NCBI GenBank assembly: GCA_963970005.1
Contig: CAXAMN010005413.1
Span: 257,967-321,966 of the forward strand
DNA from: Durusdinium trenchii
Taxonomy: Eukaryota > Sar > Dinophyceae > Suessiales > Symbiodiniaceae
Length of the DNA stretch: 64,000 nt
Reading direction: 5' to 3'
Shown in pieces: positions 57,291 to 64,000 of the stretch (the stretch's first letter is position 1; each line of letters starts with the position of its first letter). The position numbers and the translations under genes were made by a program. Below the pieces are notes generated by a model that saw only the letters and a program-made list of their open reading frames with translations, made no database searches and was not told the DNA's origin.

Positions 57291-60150
57291 TATAGTTATT
57301 CCTCCATTTGTTTGAGGGGGGGCCCTCTTTACTAATCAAGATCCAACAGTATCTTGCTAAGCTATGTATGCAGCTACTGCTGACAGTTGACTGCCTGGGC
57401 TCAGAACAATCGGGAACCTGAGGCCTCTTGCGTTCTTTCTCACATGTACTAAGGCTACTAAGGTGTGCCAGCGTTGTCAGCGCAAAGCGCAGGGGGACCT
57501 GGTTGGTCAACCATGTCAACCCCCCCGACTAGGGGCCAAACTCCTGGCCCTTTCTGCTAGCAGAATGTGAACAGTTCAAAGTCGAGTCTCTAGGATTCTA
57601 GGGGGAAGATCGGGAAGACCCCCACCAACTCTCCGCCAGCCGCCCTGGGCCAGCCACCCCCGACCGGCCCGCTGTGACCGCTGGGCCAGCAGGCAGGTCA
57701 AGGCGAGGTCAGGGGACTGGCGCCTCAAATGAATGGCCTTGGGTTGAGCAACCCACGAAGCGGAGCAGTTTCCATTCAGCTCGGGTATGTGATCTGATCA
57801 CTTGGGGAAGTAGAGCAATGCAACCAAATTTGTTGGTCACTGGTCGTGCTGGAAATTTGACAAACATGAGTGGACATGAAGAGCAATATCCTGCCATCAT
57901 GCCGGCCCAGCAGAACCTTCCACAGCCTCCGATTTCATCAAAACAAGCCTGCCCGTTTATCCAACTTCATGCTCCGACAGCACATGACCTGGAGGCCATC
58001 GCTATTAGGTTTCACGCCATCGCTACTAGGGTGGAGGCCATCGCTATTAGGTTCCTTCTGCTATTAGTTGGAGGCCATTGCTATTTGGGTGCAGTTGCTC
58101 CAACTGCACATGACCTCTCAGAATTTTCACCATTGCCCCTCTTCCGCTTTAAGGCACACACCCCAAGCAGGTGTAAGGCATTGCCCATCTCGCGAGGGAT
58201 GGGACGCAGCCTTGATGGCCCCAGTCAAAAGAGTGGGAGAAACACGCCCAAACATATCCTGTGAACCGCCGACAATAGCAAACCTGCACCGCCTGATGTA
58301 ACACATTGCGAATCCATTCCTTTTCATGGGCTCCAGATTCTTGGTTCCTGCACTCATCTGCCAGCTTCAAAGCCTTCTCACCTCAGAATCACTGGTGAGC
58401 TATGGACTTAGGATCAATGACTCAAAGGTTAGAAGAGAGCTTATATAATACGTTGAACCATGTTCAACCTACCATGACCTGCTGTGGAAAAACTAAGTCA
58501 CTGAAATGCAAAGCAATGGAACAAGGGGTGTCCCGTCATTGTTCTAGTACCTTAGTACCTTCATTGTTTAGTGACCCGTCTGCACTACTTGTGAACAAGA
58601 GTGAGAATCCTCGGACTTCATGCATCGCAAGTGCGGACGTCATAACGTGTCACGTGTCGATAGGACGTGAGGCGATTTGTGAGGCGATTTGACTGCCGAC
58701 ACAAACAGCATCAAACGGCATACAGCTACTCACTCTCAATACCAAAAATGCACCTGCCGTGCCATGGTATAGAGCTGCCATACATGTCAAGGGTAGACAT
58801 TCGCATGACGATCTGCTGTCGGTGTTGCATGTTCATTGTGCCATCCAGCGCATTAAATACATCTTCCTCGCCAATCAATCAATCCATCAATCGATCGAAC
58901 ACTTTAACATAGCCAAGTGGTTCGCTCCCCCGTGCGCTTGCATGGTCCACCCCTCTCCAACAGGCATCCTGGCAAAGCTCTTGAGCCTTGACATCATCAC
59001 CACGAATAAACCAGGCCTCAATGGTGGTCCACGGGGTCTAGCTGAAGCGGGCTTCCCAAGCCCTTCATATGAAGCGAGCTATGAAGTTCATAACTGACTC
59101 CCTCGGTTTTCTGAAAAATGCAGGTTATATACAGTAGCCTATTTTTTCCATCGACTGACTGCACATAGGATGAGCCCAATTCAGCTCTTCATGCTACCCC
59201 GCCAGGCCTTTGCCGCTGCATAGGCGTCGGCCATGGCACTCTTGTTGCTGGCGTGAAACCTCAAAAAGCGTGGGCCCATGATTGTCCATGAATATCCATG
59301 AGACCCAATAAGTTGGCCTGGCCAGACATGGCCAGACTGCCTCCAACGCGTGTGGCTTGTGATGCTTGTGTGATCCATGTCTGTTCATCCGAAAGCAGTG
59401 ACAAAGGCAAGAATGCGCCTAAGTTTTGCTAGGAGGGGTCATGTTTGGATTCGCGAAGAGTCTGGCGACACATTCACCTTTGCAACTGCAGCGAGTTCGG
59501 CCGTTTCTTTGAGCAAGCGCTCCATTTTCATGACGCTGTCCTTCCCTTCCAGGTCACAGCGTCAAGCAAGGTCACCTCAGAAGGCGCACAGCGCACTGGT
59601 TCACCAATGCAGGACGGAAGCATAGATATACAAATATCCGCCGACCCCTGCCGATGGATGGGGGAGCGCGCCAGAGGACACTGCCCCATCCGGAGGAAAC
59701 TGCAGATCTTCTCAGGCGTGAACACGTCTCTCGAGCGCCAGAGTAGTGAGCCTCTGGACTATAATGAATTGTATAGAGGCATACATACATTGAGTCATCA
59801 TTCAGAGCGCCACCAAATACTTTCCCGGCATTGCAACCCTTCTATAGCAATGTTGAATTCACAGTGATAAACCATGAGTCAATAATGATCTGTCCTTTTG
59901 CCTGCCAGGATTTTGCAATATACTTGCAATATGGCCAACATCCAGGCCACAAAATTGTTTATCGTTGTTTTATGTTGCTTCCTTGTGGGCTTCCACTAGG
60001 AAAGGCCCATATTGAAAAAATGCAATTAAAGTCCAACATAAAAGCAACCAAAAAATGCACAAAAAAAGGGCTAGGTTGATGCAATCCAAAAAAAATGCAC
60101 ACCAAAGTGCAAAAAATAGCTGGATTGATCCACTGCCGCAAAAAAGGAAG
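57291..60150. other. No gene recognised; one CTAGTAG cluster
   Basis: Tandem GGAGGCCATCGCTATTAGG units lie at 57,990-58,090. Possible small exons with weak support are minus about 59,200-59,270 (FHASNKSAMADAYAAAKAW flanked by AG and GT) and plus about 59,552-59,700 after TTCCCTTCCAG. Neither can be joined to a gene. Confidence 0.4.
57990..58090. repeat. CTAGTAG-family cluster (GGAGGCC subfamily)
   Basis: Four units of about 22 bp, such as GGAGGCCATCGCTATTAGG and CGCCATCGCTACTAGGGT. Confidence 0.85.
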
Positions 60151-60164
60151 CGCGGACTCCTTCG

Positions 60165-60240
60165 TGCTCTCTTTCTCTCTCTCTCTCTCTTCTCTCTTTC
60201 TTGCTTCTCTCTTTGTTTCTTGATTTTTCTTCTCTTTTCG
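60165..60240. repeat. Pyrimidine (CT)n tract
   Basis: About 75 bp of CTCTTTCTCTCT-type sequence on plus. Confidence 0.85.
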
Positions 60241-60277
60241 ATCTGTCCGTTGGTACAGGTCAAGTGAGACAGAGAGA

Positions 60278-60530
60278 AAGCGGGGGTTTGTGTCGGTGGC
60301 GGGTTTGAGGTGGGCAGGTAGGCAGCTGGGCAGGTTGCGCTGCGGGGGCGGGGACGGGGACAGGTGGGGAAGGGCTTGGCCTGGCCGGGCGGCTGCGGGG
60401 TGGGCAGGGCGGGGACAGGTGGGCGCGTGGGCGGGCGGAGCGGGGGCGGGGTTGCGGACAGGGTGGCGCGGGGACGCGGCTGGGGGGGGGGGGCGCGTGA
60501 CAGGGGTGGGACAGGCAGACCCTGGGAACC
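60278..60530 (+). repeat. G-rich tract with many G runs
   Basis: On plus, runs of three to five G recur every few bases for 250 bp (GCGGGGGCGGGGACGGGGAC and similar), ending with a run of 13 G at about 60,482-60,494. The composition contrasts sharply with both flanks. It can in principle form several G-quadruplexes. Confidence 0.85.
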
Positions 60531-60950
60531 TGTCCAGGCAGCATCTGGGAAGGTAAAATGTGAGGACCTCGAGGATGTCTCGAATGAAATGCAAATAAAA
60601 AGCGAAAAATTTGGGATTGCTTGGGCTCTTTTCATCCCAGTGGGTTAAGATTGAACAGCCAATTCTTCTGTTGGTAAGTGGTTGTCACCTCAGAGAGCTT
60701 GCACCTGGGGTTGCATTTTTTTTGCATTTTGTTAGGCAGTGTGTGTCTTGTTTGCATTTTTCCTTTGGGTTGGTGTTGCTTTCTTTCACCAATTTTTTGA
60801 ACCTAGAACAAGCCCAAAAACACATCATAATTGCTGTTTTTAGACAAGTTTGGTGTCAATTGCAAACATGAGACAATAACAAACAGTTATTTTCTCTCAG
60901 ATCCCTGTTCCTTTTCTTTTTGTTCCTTTGTGTGATAATTCTTGTTTAAA
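60531..60950. other. No gene recognised
   Basis: T-rich sequence with short open frames only. Confidence 0.45.
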
Positions 60951-60952
60951 TT

Positions 60953-61420
60953 GTTGCCCATCAAATGTCCCAAACCTTTGGCTAGCCGGCCAACATCCTC
61001 AGGTTTCTTTATGCAAACCCTATCAAACAAATGTAAAATTATCTTCAAAGGGTACCCCTTTAGACTCCTACCCCTGCAATTATAAACCAACCTACAATAA
61101 TCACCCCCCCCCCTGCAGCCCTGTTGGCTTGTTGCTTATGTTGTGCTTTCCATGTTACTTTGAATGTCTCCTATGTTTGTCCTGCCCCTGTTCCCTTTGT
61201 TTGAGAGATCTTTCTTTGTTACTCGTTGCCCATCAAATGTCCAAAAACTTTGGCTAGCCAAAAGACTTATATAGGTTTTCTTATGCAAGCCCTATCAAAT
61301 ATATAAATACAAAAATATTATCTTGAAAGGGTACCCCTTTAGACTCCTACCCACTGCAAATATAAACCAGCCTACAATAATCAACCCCCCTGCAGCCCTG
61401 CTGGCTTGCTAGTTCTCTGG
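60953..61420. repeat. Tandem duplication, period about 272 bp
   Basis: GTTGCCCATCAAATGTCC begins at 60,953 and 61,225. Both units then share CTTTGGCTAGCC, AAAGGGTACCCCTTTAGACT, TATAAACCA and CCCCCTGCAGCCCTG in order. The second is followed by a partial third start (CCTGCTCCTGTTCC). Confidence 0.85.
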
Positions 61421-64000
61421 TGCTGTCCCTTTTGCTTTTAAGTTTTGCTACCTTTGTCCTGCTCCTGTTCCTATTCCTCTTTTTTGTTCTTTTGACAGCA
61501 CATAAAAGGAACTTGAAAGCAAATGGCCTGGATGTATACAATTGAGATTGAGATTTTTGACCTCCAAAAATAAATAGAGATCTTCTTTTCATAGGGGGTG
61601 GCTTACTATTGTTAATCGAACATTAAAGGTCCCTTCACATTTGCTTCAAGGATGTTTCTGTATATTTTGGTTGTCATTTAGTCTATTTCTACCTACCTCA
61701 GAACCCAAGACTTTGCCCATTGAATGCGATCCATGCAACTAAGTCCTGCTTGTTGAAAGCATGGCTTGCATGCAGCCATAGTCACCTAAGTTCTGCCCCA
61801 TGCTGCGGTTGGACATTGCCACTGATCTTGTCTCAGGTTTCATCTAGACATAGTTTCCCAGTTCCTGTGCCATTTGGTGGTTTGTTGGCTTGTCAGCAGG
61901 ATACTCTTCTTGAAACTCTCTGGCTGTGGCTGATGAGATTCAAGTCCAAGAGTTTCCAGCTTGTTTCTGGTCAAAAGTCTGATTCTCTTTCCAGCAATTT
62001 CTTTATTAGTGCCTTCTACAAAAACAAAGGGCCTATATCTGCACAGTTAGGCTGTGGCTACGTGCAGTTTGGCCACGTTGTACTTGGCCAAATTGGCCTT
62101 GAATATCTCGACCGCTGCCTTGTAGACGGCCTCAGTCCATGTTCCCTTTTCCCACCGGTGCGACTTATGAACTGCCGCGCGTCCCCCAGCGCGTCTCCCC
62201 GCACGTCCCCCCCGGTGTCCAAGTTGTGTTCACAACACTGATGAATGACTGATGCATATAATATGACTTGAATACATCCAACAATAACAAGTCCGAAGCA
62301 AGGTGTGCCACCCCAACAGAGCAGCAAACAACCCCAAATTCACCACCAGAGCAGTCTCACATCAGGGCTTCGCCAATATCCTCTTGACCCGGCCCTATCC
62401 ACCAAAGTGTTTCCACACGGTTGTGCCTAACAAAGGGCCCTGCTCATGAATATCAGCGGATCACAACTGGCGGGGAAAAATAAACAAACAAAAAGGTCAG
62501 CATCAGCTACGGCAAGTTTTGGCACATGGTGCACATGAGCACCAGCTATTGGAACGAAATTTTGTCATCAGTTCCCACTCAAATGCAGTCAAGGCCTTGT
62601 GCATGAATAGACCGATGATGTGGATGTGATCAACACAATCACAAGGTTTTGACCCCAGTTGAGACGACATCCAAGTGTGCACCCAGCACTGCTGATGATA
62701 AAGCAAACCTGCTTGCATGAGAAACACGCGCGGTTGCGTAACCTTCACATGTTCAGATCAACAAACCTGTTTTCAGCCGTCTCCAATCACTTTCACCAGC
62801 TGTGTGCACATGCACACAGCACGCATGTAACTACGACTAAACGACTAAAACTGTCACTAAAACGAATATCAGTCATCCAGGCCATTGTCGCCTTCATTGT
62901 GTCTCCAAGTGACGTCATCAAAGGGATCCGTGACGTTTTCAGTGTCGTACTTTTCTTCTGCACTCCGTCCATGGAATCCTGACTGGTCGGGACAGTCCTC
63001 TCTTCCATGAGTTGCAGGGATACCAATTCTCGTATGCGCTATGCCGTGGCTGTGCGGCGAACAACAGCGTCAAAAAGCACCAGAGCAAGACTCAACCAAT
63101 CAGTGTCACAATCCAAGTGTCTTGCTTATGGCACGCATCAAACACCTCGAAACACCATGTTTCTCGCTCCTGGACGGGTGTCTTCAAAGTCGGTCGAAAA
63201 GCATTTCCCACCGAACATGGTCCGGAATAAGCCTGGGTCACACGAAAAAGGAACTCATAATGCAGGTCGATCTGGCTAACTGTGGCCAACATGAACGAGT
63301 TTTCCAATTATATACAATGTTCATGTCAACTATCGTGCCCAAATATAGCAAAGCCTACCCGTGGCTAATTACTGACGTTCGCGGCTGTCCTATCCATGGA
63401 TCAGCCTGCAGCCTGGACACCTGTATCAACGCTCCGGCTGGAAATGGACAGCTAAACAACAGCTGTGCAAGTGCCTGTTGCGTACATCCACTCGAAACCC
63501 AGGTTGGACTTTCCCGAAGCGCCGAACGCGGCACGCTCTCAACGGCGAGGAACACATGGAGAGTTCCCACTGCTCCACCACACCAATGAACACAAAGTCC
63601 TTCCAAAGGCAGAAGCGGGCGAGACGATTGCGAACGACCTGAAATTGGTAGCCAAATGCTGTAAGCATCTGGAGTTTGACTAAGTGGATGTCAATGTCTT
63701 GTGGAAACCCATGGTAGACCAGTGAATTCCTGTGCGCTAAGTGGTTCTGTTTCATGGGTCTTATGCCCTCATGTGATCTCAAGTGTAAGATGCCAACATA
63801 TGCCAACCATTCAATCAAGTGCAAAAGTTTTTCCAGAGGGTTATTTGTCGCCCCGTATTTGTTTGGAGTTTCCCTATGTTGGCGTGCAACCAAGATCTTC
63901 GGGATCCAATCCCACTCCATCCTGCTGGATGAAACTGGCGGAAGGATAAGGGGGGGCATCAGCGCACACCCTCAGCATGAAACACTGTAATCTAACTAAC
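61421..64000. other. No gene recognised to the window end
   Basis: Open frames of 70-180 codons exist on both strands (plus 61,720-62,241; minus 63,426-63,959; plus 63,465-63,683). None shows a domain, and overlapping frames on opposite strands look equally plausible. Confidence 0.4.

Noticed and set aside
63426-63959. 177-codon minus frame near the window end
   Set aside because: An overlapping plus frame (63,465-63,683) looks equally protein-like; neither has a domain.

Overview
The window looks like nuclear DNA of a dinoflagellate, probably one of the large, repeat-rich genomes of the Symbiodiniaceae type. Four things support this. The two LTRs of a Ty1/copia element carry the last 12 nt of the dinoflagellate spliced leader (TTTTGGCTCAAG). 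Both retroelements have coding-domain combinations that I associate with dinoflagellates. The one host gene with a visible intron is a PhoD-like protein of a type I associate with these algae. Most of the rest is tandem and dispersed repeat. There is no bacterial-style gene packing, operon or ribosome binding site. The assignment is an inference from sequence and was not checked by search.

Layout. At 1-492 lies the 3' end of a coiled-coil protein with a Cys motif, with its frame broken. From 0.5 to 5.8 kb nothing is recognised except microsatellites and a short CTAGTAG-type repeat. From 5.8 to 18.3 kb the DNA is a mosaic of satellites: AACATGGACC modules, a 53-bp array, a T-rich array duplicated at about 700 bp, a 14-bp array, a 42-bp array, a CACTCN tract and a 49-bp array with a roughly 1-kb higher-order period. 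From 18.3 to 29.3 kb it is gene-poor, with several clusters of the CTAGTAG family, one of which forms a 50-bp inverted repeat.

29,350-36,339 is a complete copia element on the minus strand (113-bp LTRs, GCGGG target duplications, primer site and polypurine tract). Its reading frame is broken in at least seven places, and a methyltransferase-like module sits between integrase and reverse transcriptase. 39,418-47,445 is a LINE on the plus strand: ORF1 has a zinc ribbon and coiled coil, and ORF2 joins a ubiquitin-specific-protease-like domain, an EEP endonuclease and a reverse transcriptase. The LINE is flanked by two direct repeats of about 370 bp that differ at three bases.

49,943-53,134 (minus) is the only convincing host gene. 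It is a PhoD-like protein whose phosphatase motifs are degenerate and which carries a 27-residue repeat insertion interrupted by an assembly gap. From 53.1 to 64 kb I find only microsatellites, two AT-rich tandem duplications, a G-rich tract and a few weak exon candidates. The genes do not form a pathway; the window shows two retroelement systems and one host gene in satellite-rich DNA.
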